Shown here: positions 37,332-46,938 of the stretch, one piece after another
Layout: each line of letters opens with the position of its first letter
Position numbering within the stretch: position 1 is the first letter of the stretch
NCBI RefSeq assembly: GCF_003627035.1
Contig: NZ_CP032626.1
Location: 558,001 to 622,000 of the forward strand
DNA length: 64,000 bases
Direction: 5' to 3'
Origin: Apilactobacillus bombintestini
Lineage (GTDB): Bacteria; Bacillota; Bacilli; Lactobacillales; Lactobacillaceae
The notes under the pieces: generated by a model
What the model was told of the DNA's origin: nothing
What the model saw: only the letters and a program-made list of their open reading frames with translations
Database searches by the model: none
Translations under genes and position numbers: made by a program

Positions 37332-39572
37332 ATGGGAAAAAAGAGAATTTATGAATTATCAAAAGAAATAAAAGTAGAAAGCAAAAAGATTATTGATGAA
37401 GCTAACAAGAAAGGCTTTAACGTAAAAAATCATATGTCTACTTTAGATCCTCATGAAGAAAAAGCAATTCGTGATGCTTTTTCATCAAAGAAGAAGAACA
37501 ATTCTCAAGCTTCTAACAATAAGCAAAATAAAAACAAGAAGCCAAATAATAATTCAAACCACAATGTGAAAAATAATCACAGTGATAACAACAATCATAG
37601 TAATAATCATGGTAATAACAATAACCATGGCGGTAATAATAATCACCGCAATAATGATTCTTCTAACAACTTTAAGAAGGGTAAGAAGAACAAGAAGAAA
37701 TTTAATAAGAGAAACAATCGCCATAATCGCTTTGCTGGTATGTACACTAAGAACCAACGTATTAGACAAAACCATAAGCAAAAGAAAGCACCAGAAAGAA
37801 AAGAACGTCCATTACCAGAAACTCTTGTTTACACTGTAGGTATGAACGCACAAGAAATTGGTAAGATTATCCATAGAGAACCAGCAGAAATTGTTAAGAA
37901 ATTATTTATGCTAGGTATTATGGTTAACCAAAATATTTCTCTAGATAAGGATACTATTGAACTTCTTGCTGAAGACTACGGTATTAAAGCTGAAGAAAAA
38001 CAAGAAGTAAATGTTTCTGATATTGATAAGTTCTTCGAAGAAGAAGAAGAAAATACTGATTATCAAGAATCACGTGCACCAGTTGTTACAATCATGGGAC
38101 ACGTTGACCATGGTAAGACTACTTTACTTGATTACTTGAGAAATTCACATATTACAGCTGGTGAAGCTGGAGGAATTACTCAAGCTATCGGTGCTTACCA
38201 ATTAAAGAGAAATGGTAAGACAATTACATTCTTAGATACACCGGGACATGCTGCCTTCACTGCTATGCGTGCTCGTGGTGCTGATATTACTGATATCACT
38301 GTATTGGTAGTTGCTGCTGATGATGGTGTTATGCCACAAACTGTAGAAGCTATTGATCACGCTAAAGCAGCTAAGACTCCAATTATTGTTGCAATTAACA
38401 AGATTGATAAGCCAGGTGCTAACCCTAACCATGTAATTGAACAATTAGCAAACTATGAATTAATCCCAGAAGACTGGGGTGGAGATACTATCTTTGTTGA
38501 AATTTCAGCTAAGATGGGTACCAATGTTGATGAATTGCTAGATATGATTCTATTACAATCCGATGTTATGGAATTACAAGCTAACCCTAAACAACATGCC
38601 GCTGGTTCAGTTATTGAAGCTCGTCTAGATCGTGGTCGTGGTCCTGTTGCTACTCTATTAGTACAACAAGGTACTATGCACGTTGGTGATCCAATCGTTG
38701 TTGGTGATACTTTCGGACGTGTAAGAACTATGAATAATGAAAAGGGTATTGAATTGGATGCTGCTAAACCATCAACTCCAATTGAAATTACTGGTTTAAA
38801 TGACGTGCCTGAAGCAGGTGATCGTTTCGTCGTATTTGATGATGAAAAGACTGCTCGTGCTGCCGGTGAAGAACGTGCTAAAGAAGCACAAATGGAAGAA
38901 CGTAAGAAGAACAATAGTGTTACTCTAGACAACTTATTCGAATCTCTAAAAGAAGGAGAAATGAAAGAAGTTGCTGTAATTATTAAAGCTGATGTTCAAG
39001 GTTCCGTTGAAGCACTAAGTGGAAGCTTAAAGAAGATTGATGTTGAAGGTGTTAAGGTTAACATCGTGCACAGTTCTGTTGGTGCTATTAACGAAAGTGA
39101 TGTTGCTTTAGCTGAAGCAAGTAACGCTATTATCCTAGGATTTAACGTTCGTGCTACATCTCAAGCAAAAGACCAAGCAGATGCTGATAATGTTGATATT
39201 CGTCTACATCAAGTTATCTACGATGCTATTGATGAAGTTGAATCAGCAATGAAGGGTCTACTTGCTCCTAAGTACAAGGAAGTAGTTACTGGTGAAGTTG
39301 AAGTAAGACAATTATACAAGGCTTCAAAAGTTGGTACCATTGCTGGTGGAATGGTTACAAATGGTGTAGTTAAGAAAGATAGTAAAGTTCGTTTGATTCG
39401 TGATAATGTGGTTATTTACACAGGTGAATTAAACAGTTTGAAGCGTTTCAAAGACGATGCTAAAGAAGTTAAGCAAGGATTTGAATGTGGTCTTACTATC
39501 GAAAACTACAACGATATTAAGGAAGGCGACGTTATCGAAGCCTACGAAATGAAAGAAGTTCCTGCTGAATAA
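37332..39572 (+). CDS. infB: Translation initiation factor IF-2
   Basis: IF-2 positions initiator tRNA and promotes subunit joining. The 746-residue protein has an N-terminal IF2N motif ([24 protein letters not shown] in parts), a low-complexity linker at about residues 57-135 made mainly of Asn, Lys and His, then a second IF2N motif near 165, the G domain ([20 protein letters not shown]) and domains II-IV with the conserved [21 protein letters not shown] in parts. The linker replaces the Ala/Glu/Lys-rich linker of many relatives. The ATG at 37332 is chosen because the preceding gene ends 4 bases earlier. Confidence 0.97.
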   Translation: MGKKRIYELSKEIKVESKKIIDEANKKGFNVKNHMSTLDPHEEKAIRDAFSSKKKNNSQASNNKQNKNKKPNNNSNHNVKNNHSDNNNHSNNHGNNNNHGGNNNHRNNDSSNNFKKGKKNKKKFNKRNNRHNRFAGMYTKNQRIRQNHKQKKAPERKERPLPETLVYTVGMNAQEIGKIIHREPAEIVKKLFMLGIMVNQNISLDKDTIELLAEDYGIKAEEKQEVNVSDIDKFFEEEEENTDYQESRAPVVTIMGHVDHGKTTLLDYLRNSHITAGEAGGITQAIGAYQLKRNGKTITFLDTPGHAAFTAMRARGADITDITVLVVAADDGVMPQTVEAIDHAKAAKTPIIVAINKIDKPGANPNHVIEQLANYELIPEDWGGDTIFVEISAKMGTNVDELLDMILLQSDVMELQANPKQHAAGSVIEARLDRGRGPVATLLVQQGTMHVGDPIVVGDTFGRVRTMNNEKGIELDAAKPSTPIEITGLNDVPEAGDRFVVFDDEKTARAAGEERAKEAQMEERKKNNSVTLDNLFESLKEGEMKEVAVIIKADVQGSVEALSGSLKKIDVEGVKVNIVHSSVGAINESDVALAEASNAIILGFNVRATSQAKDQADADNVDIRLHQVIYDAIDEVESAMKGLLAPKYKEVVTGEVEVRQLYKASKVGTIAGGMVTNGVVKKDSKVRLIRDNVVIYTGELNSLKRFKDDAKEVKQGFECGLTIENYNDIKEGDVIEAYEMKEVPAE

Positions 39573-39586
39573 AGGAGTGAATAGTA

Positions 39587-39940
39587 ATGGCTCAATACAG
39601 AGTTGGAAGACTAGAACAAGAAATCCAAAAAGAAGTAAATGATATTTTATTGAAACGTGTGAGAGATCCTCGTGTTCAAGGAGTTACTATTACTGGTGTA
39701 GATGTTACTGGAGACTTACAACAAGCTACTATTTATTACAGTATTTTATCTGATAAAGAAAGAGACGAGGATAAAACACAAAAGGGCTTGGATAAAGCTA
39801 CTCCTTTAATTAGAGGAGAACTAGGTGCAAGATTAAGCATTTACAGAACTCCTGAACTTACTTTTAAATTAGATGAATCTATTCAATATGGAAGTAAAAT
39901 TGATAGATTAATCAATAAATTAAAACAAGAAGATCGTTAA
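39587..39940 (+). CDS. rbfA: Ribosome-binding factor A
   Basis: RbfA binds the 30S neck during late maturation and cold adaptation. The 117-residue KH-type protein has the family segments VGRLEQEIQKEVNDIL, VRDPRVQGVTITGVDVTGDLQ in parts and RTPELTFKLDESIQYGSKIDRLI. It is the last gene of the rimP operon, 14 bases after infB and followed by a strong terminator. Start ATG behind AAAGGAGTG. Confidence 0.96.
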   Translation: MAQYRVGRLEQEIQKEVNDILLKRVRDPRVQGVTITGVDVTGDLQQATIYYSILSDKERDEDKTQKGLDKATPLIRGELGARLSIYRTPELTFKLDESIQYGSKIDRLINKLKQEDR

Positions 39941-39944
39941 GATT

Positions 39945-39977
39945 TAAAAAGACCCGTATTATACGGGTCTTTTTTTA
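39945..39977. terminator. rbfA terminator
   Basis: GACCCGTAT (39951-39959) / ATACGGGTC (39961-39969), in effect a 7-bp stem with a 5-base loop, is flanked by A residues on the left and seven T residues on the right. Confidence 0.9.
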
Positions 39978-40007
39978 TTCAGAATAATTAAAGAAGATTT
40001 TTCACTA

Positions 40008-40016
40008 TGATATAAT
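40008..40016 (+). promoter_or_regulatory. truB extended -10 promoter
   Basis: TGA-TATAAT (TATAAT 40011-40016) is an extended consensus -10; TTAAAG at 39988-39993 is a weak -35. Confidence 0.55.
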
Positions 40017-40051
40017 TTTAACTAAATGATTTATAAGGAGAACGGATAATA

Positions 40052-40963
40052 ATGGACGGAATAATTCCTTTATACAAAGAAAAAGGCATGACTAGTTTCG
40101 CTTGTGTTAGTAAACTACGCGGAATTTTAAAAATGAAAAGAATAGGTCATAGTGGAACTCTTGATCCTAATGTAGAAGGAGTATTACCTATTTGCTTAGG
40201 AAAAGCTACTAAATTAGTACAATATTTAATGGCATCAGGTAAAGTTTATCGTGGAAGTATTACGATAGGATTTTCTACAACTACAGAAGATTTAGATGGG
40301 GAAGTAGTGGATACGAAACCATTGAATGAAAAGCTAAGTGATGATAGGATTAATGAACTATTAGCATCTTTTGTTTCAGATGATTTAATTCAAATTCCAC
40401 CTATGTTCTCAGCTGTAAAGGTTAATGGTAAGCGTTTATATGAATATGCACGTAATCATGAGGAAGTAAAAAGACCTGAAAGACATGTTCAAATTAAATA
40501 TTTTAAGCAAACTAAACCTAGTGAATATGATGCTGAAAAACATGAACAAAAGATTTATTTTGAAGTAGGTTGCGGTAAAGGAACTTACGTAAGAACTTTA
40601 GCAGTGGATTTTGGTAGAAAAATAGGGATGCCTGCTGTTATGTCTAGCTTAACTAGAATTAAGAGTGGGGGATTTGATATATCTGAAACTGTAAAGTTAG
40701 CTGATATTCAAAAGGCAGCTGATGAAGGTAAGCTAGATGGTATTGTTCGTTCACTAGATTCTGCATTACAACAGTTTGAACATATTGAACTAGATGATAA
40801 TCAGTGGAAAATGGTAAAAAATGGTGGCTTTTTATACAGTAATGAATTAGATGCCCACAATAATAAGTGTGTTCTTACCTACGAAGGTGGAGTTAAGGCG
40901 TTATATTACTGGGATGAAAATAAAGAAGTATATAAACCAGAGAAAATGTTTAGTAATAAATAG
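40052..40963 (+). CDS. truB: tRNA pseudouridine-55 synthase
   Basis: TruB makes the universal pseudouridine 55 in the tRNA T loop. The 303-residue protein has the catalytic-Asp motif HSGTLDPNVEGVLP, the KxYRG motif (VYRGSITIG) and a C-terminal PUA-like region (GGFLYSNELD). It is co-transcribed with ribF, which begins 11 bases after its stop. Start ATG behind AAGGAGAA. Confidence 0.96.
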   Translation: MDGIIPLYKEKGMTSFACVSKLRGILKMKRIGHSGTLDPNVEGVLPICLGKATKLVQYLMASGKVYRGSITIGFSTTTEDLDGEVVDTKPLNEKLSDDRINELLASFVSDDLIQIPPMFSAVKVNGKRLYEYARNHEEVKRPERHVQIKYFKQTKPSEYDAEKHEQKIYFEVGCGKGTYVRTLAVDFGRKIGMPAVMSSLTRIKSGGFDISETVKLADIQKAADEGKLDGIVRSLDSALQQFEHIELDDNQWKMVKNGGFLYSNELDAHNNKCVLTYEGGVKALYYWDENKEVYKPEKMFSNK

Positions 40964-40974
40964 GAGATTTGATT

Positions 40975-41913
40975 ATGAAAATAGTGAATATACATCACCC
41001 AATAGATGATGACTTTAGAAATGATGCCAAAGTGGTTTTGGCAATGGGTTACTTCGATGGTATTCATTTAGGACATCAAGAAGTAATTAATCGAGCCAAA
41101 GAAATTGCTAATCAAAAGCATTTACCATTAGCAGTGTTAACTTATGACCATAAACCAGCAGTAGTCTACAAACAACTAAGTCCACATGAACGTAGAAACA
41201 TAATTATGAATGATGAAAAAATGAAGTTTATGGAATCAATGGGTGTGGATAAAGTATTTTTAGTAAATTACAGTTTTAATTTTCAAAATCAAACGCCACA
41301 AGAATTTGTAGATAATTATTTAATTAAATTTAATGTAGACACAGTAGTTGCTGGTTCTGATCATACTTACGGTGCTAAAGACGCAACTATGGACTTATTA
41401 CCTAAATATGCAAAGAACAGATTTGATGTAGTGTCTGTTGACTTAAAGAAATTTAAGTATGAAAAGGTAAGTTCTACTAGAATAAGAAGAAATTTAGATG
41501 ATGGTCATATAAAAACGGTTAATGAATTAATGGGTCGACCATTTCATACAGTGGGTACAGTAGTACATGGATTGGCTAGAGGTAGAAAACTAGGATATCC
41601 TACCGCAAATATTGAACATGATGAATTACAATGGTTACCAGCTATAGGAATATATGTAGTAAATGTCCACATCGGCAATGATATATATCATGGTATGGCA
41701 TCCATAGGTAGAAATGTTACTTTTGGAAATAGTAATCCTATTACTGTAGAAATTAATTTATTGGATTTTGATAATAATATCTATGGAGAAGTAGTAGGAA
41801 TTGATTGGCTATATCGCATCCGTGGAGAAGTTAAATTTGAGGGTGTAGATAAGCTAATTGAACAGTTAAAAGATGATGAAGATTTTACTAGAATGTTTTT
41901 TAAAAATAACTAG
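40975..41913 (+). CDS. ribF: Bifunctional riboflavin kinase/FAD synthetase
   Basis: RibF converts riboflavin to FMN and then FAD. The N-terminal adenylyltransferase domain shows GYFDGIHLGHQEVI, DHTYG and the STRIRR motif; the C-terminal kinase domain has GRKLGYPTANI and NPITVEINLLDFD. The 312-residue length is normal. The ATG at 40975 is 8 bases after AGGAG; a TTG two codons earlier is too close. It is paired with truB as in most Bacilli. Confidence 0.96.
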   Translation: MKIVNIHHPIDDDFRNDAKVVLAMGYFDGIHLGHQEVINRAKEIANQKHLPLAVLTYDHKPAVVYKQLSPHERRNIIMNDEKMKFMESMGVDKVFLVNYSFNFQNQTPQEFVDNYLIKFNVDTVVAGSDHTYGAKDATMDLLPKYAKNRFDVVSVDLKKFKYEKVSSTRIRRNLDDGHIKTVNELMGRPFHTVGTVVHGLARGRKLGYPTANIEHDELQWLPAIGIYVVNVHIGNDIYHGMASIGRNVTFGNSNPITVEINLLDFDNNIYGEVVGIDWLYRIRGEVKFEGVDKLIEQLKDDEDFTRMFFKNN

Positions 41914-41921
41914 CATTTTTC

Positions 41922-41950
41922 TTGACTTATAATTAGGGCTTTGGTACATT
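41922..41950 (+). promoter_or_regulatory. hrcA operon promoter
   Basis: TTGACT (41922-41927) and TACATT (41945-41950) have a 17-base spacer; transcription would start a few bases before the CIRCE operator. Confidence 0.7.
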
Positions 41951-41961
41951 ATATATTGTAG

Positions 41962-41997
41962 TTAGCACTTATTCATTGCGACTGCTAATCGTGCTAA
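41962..41997. promoter_or_regulatory. CIRCE operator (HrcA binding site) with an extra half-site
   Basis: TTAGCACTT (41962-41970), a 9-base spacer and GACTGCTAA (41980-41988) match CIRCE (TTAGCACTC-N9-GAGTGCTAA) with two differences. A further GTGCTAA (41991-41997) is an exact complement of the left TTAGCAC, spaced 22 bases from it. This is direct evidence that HrcA represses the operon. Confidence 0.9.
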
Positions 41998-42016
41998 TTT
42001 TAAGGAGTGATCGGAT

Positions 42017-43057
42017 ATGCTTACTGAAAGAGAGAAGATGATTTTGCAAATCATTGTTAATGATTATACAAAATCTGGTATTCCTGTTGGTTCTAAGGCA
42101 TTATCCAATCAATTACCAATTCATGTCAGTTCTGCTACGGTTAGAAATGAGATGGCTTATTTAGAGCAAATTGGTTTGATAACTAAAAATCATTCATCAT
42201 CGGGAAGGGTTCCTTCAATTGAAGGTTATCGCTATTATGTTGATAATTTATTAAATCCTAATCCCATTGATAGTAATGATATGACGATTATCCAAAATTC
42301 GTTATCTGGAAGGTTTAAGAAGATTGATGAAATTGTTCAGCAATCTGCTAATATTCTTTCTAATTTAACTAATTACACAGCTTTAACATTAAAGCCTGAA
42401 CAAGGAGCAGTACCAAAATTAGGAAGCTTTAAATTAGTTTCACTAGGTAGTCATCAAGTTATGGCTATTTTGGTTACTGAAAATGGTGAAGTTGTTAATC
42501 AAGTATTTCATATATCGGATGAAATTAATGGAGAAAATCTTGATCCTATCGTAAGAATGATTAATGATAAATTAGCTGGTAAACCTCTTAATGAAGTGTT
42601 TAATAAATTGAAGGCAGAAATTGCTCCTGAAATTATTAAATATGTAAAGAATCCAGATAATATAGTTCAAACCATTGGTGATGTTTTGAATGAAGCTTCT
42701 AAGAATCAGTTCTATATCGGTGGAGAATTGAATCTATTAAGTTTTACTGATAATAATGATGTCAGTTATCTAAAACCAATATACTCATTACTAAATGATT
42801 CTGATGATGCGTATAAGGTTATAAAAAGTTCTGACAATTCAGTTTCTGTAAAAATTGGACCTGAACTTAGCAACGAACTTTTGAAGAATTATAGTGTTAT
42901 TACAGGATCTTATGATGTTGGTCAATATGGTAAAGGTGTTATAGCCGTTCTAGGTCCTACTAGAATGCCATATTCCCGAGTTATTGGGATTGTAGATGGC
43001 TTCAGAAATGAGTTATCTAAGAGACTGAAAGATTATTACGATAAATACAATCAGTAA
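42017..43057 (+). CDS. hrcA: Heat-inducible transcription repressor HrcA
   Basis: HrcA represses class I heat-shock genes by binding CIRCE and needs GroEL for folding. The 346-residue protein has an N-terminal winged helix (LTEREKMILQIIVNDYTKSGIPVGSK in parts, VSSATVRNEMAYLEQIGLI) and the C-terminal motif GQYGKGVIAVLGPTRMPYSRVIGIVD in parts. It heads hrcA-grpE-dnaK-dnaJ directly behind a CIRCE site, so it represses itself. Confidence 0.96.
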   Translation: MLTEREKMILQIIVNDYTKSGIPVGSKALSNQLPIHVSSATVRNEMAYLEQIGLITKNHSSSGRVPSIEGYRYYVDNLLNPNPIDSNDMTIIQNSLSGRFKKIDEIVQQSANILSNLTNYTALTLKPEQGAVPKLGSFKLVSLGSHQVMAILVTENGEVVNQVFHISDEINGENLDPIVRMINDKLAGKPLNEVFNKLKAEIAPEIIKYVKNPDNIVQTIGDVLNEASKNQFYIGGELNLLSFTDNNDVSYLKPIYSLLNDSDDAYKVIKSSDNSVSVKIGPELSNELLKNYSVITGSYDVGQYGKGVIAVLGPTRMPYSRVIGIVDGFRNELSKRLKDYYDKYNQ

Positions 43058-43071
43058 AAGGAGGCATTAAT

Positions 43072-43653
43072 TTGGCAAACAAGAAGGATGATGAAAAGGA
43101 TTTAAAAAAATCCGTAAATGAAAGTGATGCAGCTAAAGAAAAAGGCGCTGACAAAAAGGCTGATAAGAAAGCTAAAAAAGGCACCAAAAAAGATGCATTA
43201 AAGGATAAGGTTGATGAACTTCAACAAAAAGTTGATGAAGTTTCAGATAAATACCTTAGAGCTGAAGCGGAAATGCAAAATATGCAAAACCGTTTCAAGC
43301 GTGAACGCGCTGACATTTACAAATATGATGGCCAAAAGTTAGCTACTAGCATTTTACCCGCTATTGATAACTTACAACGTGCATTGGATGTTGAAGTTAC
43401 TGATAAGGGTGGTAGCCAATTAAAACAAGGTGTTGAACTTGTTTTAAACCATTTCCAAAAAGCATTGTCTGAAAATGGTATTGAAGAAATTGATGCTTTA
43501 AACAAGGAATTTGACCCTACTTTATGTCAAGCAGTTAAAACTGTTCCTGCTGATGATGATCATAAAGCAGATACAGTGGTTGAAATTTTACAAAAAGGCT
43601 ATAAACTATCAGATCGTGTTATTAGACCATGTATGGTTGTAGTTGCACAATAA
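43072..43653 (+). CDS. grpE: Nucleotide exchange factor GrpE
   Basis: GrpE releases ADP from DnaK. The 193-residue protein has a lysine/aspartate-rich disordered N-terminus (to about residue 45), a long coiled coil ([32 protein letters not shown] in parts) and the C-terminal beta domain ([18 protein letters not shown]). It starts at TTG 43072 behind AAGGAGG, 14 bases after hrcA. dnaK follows after 22 bases. Confidence 0.95.
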   Translation: MANKKDDEKDLKKSVNESDAAKEKGADKKADKKAKKGTKKDALKDKVDELQQKVDEVSDKYLRAEAEMQNMQNRFKRERADIYKYDGQKLATSILPAIDNLQRALDVEVTDKGGSQLKQGVELVLNHFQKALSENGIEEIDALNKEFDPTLCQAVKTVPADDDHKADTVVEILQKGYKLSDRVIRPCMVVVAQ

Positions 43654-43675
43654 AAAGATAAAGGAGAGATTCATA

Positions 43676-45547
43676 ATGGCAAGTAACAAAATTATTGGAA
43701 TTGATTTAGGTACTACTAACTCAGCTGTTGCTGTTCTAGAAGGTAAAGAACCTAAGATTATTACAAACCCAGAAGGTTCACGTACAACACCTTCAGTTGT
43801 TGCATTCAAAGACGGTGAACCACAAGTTGGTGCTGTTGCAAAGCGTCAAATGATTACTAACCCTAACACTATTTCATCAATTAAGAGTCACATGGGTGAA
43901 GAAGGATACACTGTTGATGTTGATGGTAAGAAGTACACACCACAACAAATTTCAGCAATGATTCTACAATACATCAAGGGCTTTGCTGAAGATTACTTAG
44001 GTGATACTGTAAGCCAAGCTGTTATTACTGTTCCTGCATACTTTAATGATGCACAAAGACAAGCTACTAAGGATGCCGGTAAGATTGCTGGTTTGGATGT
44101 AAAACGTATCATTAACGAACCAACTGCCGCATCATTAGCATATGGTCTAGACAAACAAGACAAAGATGAAAAAGTTCTTGTATATGACCTTGGTGGTGGT
44201 ACTTTTGATGTTTCCGTTCTAGAATTAGGTGACGGTGTATTCCAAGTACTATCAACTAATGGTGATACTCATTTAGGTGGGGATGACTTCGATAAGCGTG
44301 TTATGAACTACCTAATTGATCAATTCAAGCAAGAAAACGGAATTGATTTATCAAATGATAAGATGGCATTACAAAGATTAAAGGATGCTTCTGAAAAGGC
44401 TAAGAAGGACTTATCAGGTGTTTCTGAAACTGAAATTAGCTTGCCATTTATCTCATCTGGTGAAAATGGTCCACTTCACTTACAAACTACTTTAACTCGT
44501 GCTAAGTTCAATGAACTAACTTCAGACTTAGTTGACAAGACTAAGGTTGCTTTTGACAATGCATTGAAGGATGCTGGATTAAGCACTTCAGACATTGATG
44601 AAGTTATCTTAAATGGTGGTTCAACTCGTATTCCAGCTGTTCAAGAAGCTGTTAAGAACTGGACTGGTAAGGAACCAAACCACTCAATCAACCCTGATGA
44701 AGCCGTTGCTTTAGGTGCCGCTGTTCAAGGTGGTGTATTGACTGGTGATGTTAAGGATGTTGTTCTACTAGATGTTACTCCACTATCATTAGGTATTGAA
44801 ACTATGGGTGGTGTATTCACTAAGTTAATCGATAGAAATACAACTATTCCAACTTCTAAGTCACAAGTATTCTCAACTGCTGCTGATAACCAACCAGCCG
44901 TAGACATTCACGTACTACAAGGTGAACGTCCAATGGCAGCTGATAACAAGACTTTAGGTCAATTCCAACTAACTGACATTCCAGCTGCACCTCGTGGTGT
45001 TCCTCAAATCGAAGTTAAGTTCGATATTGATAAGAACGGTATTGTTAATGTTTCTGCTAAGGATAAAGGTACTGGTAAGGAACAAAAGATTACCATCAAG
45101 GACTCAAATGGTCTATCAGATGATGAAATCAAACGTATGATGGACGAAGCTAAGAAGAACGAAGCTTCTGACAAGAAACGTAAGGAAGAAGTTGACTTGA
45201 AGAACGAAGTTGACCAATTAATCTTCCAAACTGATAAGACATTGAAGGAAGTTGACGGTAAGGTTTCAGAAGATGAAATCAAGAAGGCTAAAGATGCAGA
45301 AGATGCATTGAAGAAGGCTAAGGACGACAACAACCTAGATGATATGAAGGCTAAGAAGGACGAATTGAGTAAACAAGTTCAAGCATTAGCTGTTAAGTTA
45401 TATCAACAAAAACAAGCTGATGGCCAAGGCTCAGATCAATCAGCTCAAGGCAATGCAAACAATTCATCAAACGGTAATGGAAATGATGACAACACTGTTG
45501 ATGGTGATTTCCACGAAGTTCATGATGATGACAAAAACAATAAGTAA
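43676..45547 (+). CDS. dnaK: Chaperone protein DnaK
   Basis: DnaK is the Hsp70 chaperone. The 623-residue protein begins [18 protein letters not shown], has the phosphate loops ([19 protein letters not shown]), the [10 protein letters not shown] adenosine site and the [13 protein letters not shown] linker and substrate-domain start. The lid ends in an Asn/Gly/Gln-rich tail. The ATG at 43676 follows AAGGAGAG; an earlier in-frame ATG at 43643 lies inside grpE and is rejected. Codon bias is strong. A terminator separates it from dnaJ. Confidence 0.97.
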   Translation: MASNKIIGIDLGTTNSAVAVLEGKEPKIITNPEGSRTTPSVVAFKDGEPQVGAVAKRQMITNPNTISSIKSHMGEEGYTVDVDGKKYTPQQISAMILQYIKGFAEDYLGDTVSQAVITVPAYFNDAQRQATKDAGKIAGLDVKRIINEPTAASLAYGLDKQDKDEKVLVYDLGGGTFDVSVLELGDGVFQVLSTNGDTHLGGDDFDKRVMNYLIDQFKQENGIDLSNDKMALQRLKDASEKAKKDLSGVSETEISLPFISSGENGPLHLQTTLTRAKFNELTSDLVDKTKVAFDNALKDAGLSTSDIDEVILNGGSTRIPAVQEAVKNWTGKEPNHSINPDEAVALGAAVQGGVLTGDVKDVVLLDVTPLSLGIETMGGVFTKLIDRNTTIPTSKSQVFSTAADNQPAVDIHVLQGERPMAADNKTLGQFQLTDIPAAPRGVPQIEVKFDIDKNGIVNVSAKDKGTGKEQKITIKDSNGLSDDEIKRMMDEAKKNEASDKKRKEEVDLKNEVDQLIFQTDKTLKEVDGKVSEDEIKKAKDAEDALKKAKDDNNLDDMKAKKDELSKQVQALAVKLYQQKQADGQGSDQSAQGNANNSSNGNGNDDNTVDGDFHEVHDDDKNNK

Positions 45548-45562
45548 TTATATTACTTACTA

Positions 45563-45603
45563 AAAAGGTCAAAGTCTGACTTGTTGGGCTTTGACCTTTT
45601 ATT
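45563..45603 (+). terminator. Terminator between dnaK and dnaJ
   Basis: A perfect 12-bp stem AAAAGGTCAAAG (45563-45574) / CTTTGACCTTTT (45589-45600) with a 14-base loop. dnaJ starts 27 bases later, so it likely lowers dnaJ expression relative to dnaK. Confidence 0.82.
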
Positions 45604-45629
45604 TAAAAATTAAAACGTGGGGGATAAAA

Positions 45630-46790
45630 ATGGCAGAAAAGGATTATTATTCAATTCTTGGTATCTCAAAGGATGCCAGTCAAGACGACATTAAACACGC
45701 ATACCGTAAAATGTCTAAAAAGTATCATCCCGATATTAACAAAGCGCCTGGAGCAGAACAAAAGTTTAAGGAAATTAATGAAGCATACGAAGTGCTAAGT
45801 GACGAAAACAAACGTCGTAACTATGACCAATTTGGTTCTGCTGACGGTCCAGCCGGAGGCGGCTTTGGCGGCGGAGCCGGTGGCTTCGGCGGTGGAGCTG
45901 GCGGCTTCTCCGGTTTCGGAGGCGGCGGCTTCGATGATATCTTTAGTCAATTCTTCGGTGGTGGCGGAGGAAGAGCTCAAAGAGATCCTAACGCTCCACA
46001 AAAAGGTAGAGATTTACAATACCAAATGACTGTTAACTTCGAAGATGCTGTTTCTGGAAAGACAACCACCATCCGTTATGGACGTGAAACTCAATGTGAT
46101 AAATGTCATGGTACAGGTGCTAAAGAAGGTACCCAACCACAAACATGTCACCAATGTAATGGTAGTGGTTACGTAACCAGTGTACAAAATACACCATTAG
46201 GCAGAATGCAAACTCAACATCCATGTCCTACTTGTGGTGGAACTGGTAAAGAAATTAAAGAAAAGTGCACTAAGTGTGGCGGAAGTGGTCATACAAACGA
46301 AAGTCATGAAGTTGAAGTTAAGATTCCTGCTGGTATTGATGATGGTCAACAAATGCGTTTACAAGGCCAAGGTGAAGCTGGTAAGAACGGTGGACCTTAT
46401 GGTGACTTGTTTATTGTATTCAGAGTAAAGCCAAGCAAGGATTTCCAACGTCATGGTGCTGACTTAAGTTATAACCAAAATATTTCATTTACACAAGCTA
46501 CATTGGGTAGCACTATTAAGGTTAAGACAGTATACGGAAACGTAGAAATGAAAGTTCCTGCTGGTACTCAATCTGGAACTACATTTAGATTAAGAGGTAA
46601 AGGTATGCCTCGTTTGAATAGTAGTTCTAAAGGTGACGAACTAGTTACTGTTAATATTGTTACTCCAAAGGGATTAAACAAACAACAAAAGCAAGCCTTA
46701 AAGGCATTTGCTGAATTAAGTGGTGAAAAAGACTATAAAGATGGTGGCTTCTTTGACAAATTAAAGGACGCCATGAATGGTAAAAAATAG
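45630..46790 (+). CDS. dnaJ: Chaperone protein DnaJ
   Basis: DnaJ stimulates DnaK ATP hydrolysis and presents substrates. The 386-residue type I Hsp40 has a J domain with the HPD motif (YHPDIN), a Gly/Phe-rich segment (about residues 72-115), four zinc motifs ([32 protein letters not shown]) and the C-terminal substrate domains. The ATG at 45630 follows GTGGGGGAT; an in-frame ATG at 45591 lies in the terminator. The Gly/Phe-rich stretch is locally GC-rich compared with the rest of the window. Confidence 0.97.
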   Translation: MAEKDYYSILGISKDASQDDIKHAYRKMSKKYHPDINKAPGAEQKFKEINEAYEVLSDENKRRNYDQFGSADGPAGGGFGGGAGGFGGGAGGFSGFGGGGFDDIFSQFFGGGGGRAQRDPNAPQKGRDLQYQMTVNFEDAVSGKTTTIRYGRETQCDKCHGTGAKEGTQPQTCHQCNGSGYVTSVQNTPLGRMQTQHPCPTCGGTGKEIKEKCTKCGGSGHTNESHEVEVKIPAGIDDGQQMRLQGQGEAGKNGGPYGDLFIVFRVKPSKDFQRHGADLSYNQNISFTQATLGSTIKVKTVYGNVEMKVPAGTQSGTTFRLRGKGMPRLNSSSKGDELVTVNIVTPKGLNKQQKQALKAFAELSGEKDYKDGGFFDKLKDAMNGKK

Positions 46791-46804
46791 TCTATAATTT
46801 TTAA

Positions 46805-46852
46805 AAAGTCTAACTAAAGTAATTTATTATTACTAAGGTTAGACTTTTTTAT
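46805..46852 (+). terminator. dnaJ terminator
   Basis: An AGTCTAACT / GGTTAGACT stem plus an inner AGTAAT / ATTACT stem around a small internal loop is followed by a T run. Confidence 0.85.
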
Positions 46853-46872
46853 TTGTATATGTATGAATTAGT

Positions 46873-46901
46873 TTGTAGAAATTTTGTTGGGTTGTTATAA
46901 T
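46873..46901 (+). promoter_or_regulatory. lepA promoter
   Basis: TTGTAG (46873-46878) and an extended -10, TGT-TATAAT (TATAAT 46896-46901), have a 17-base spacer. Confidence 0.65.
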
Positions 46902-46938
46902 TAATAATAATATAAACGTTGAAAGTAGGAATGACATA

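Noticed and set aside
37554-37839. Overlapping Ile/Val-rich frames on both strands in the IF-2 linker
   Set aside because: They are shifted readings of AAT/CAT-type low-complexity codons in infB, not genes.
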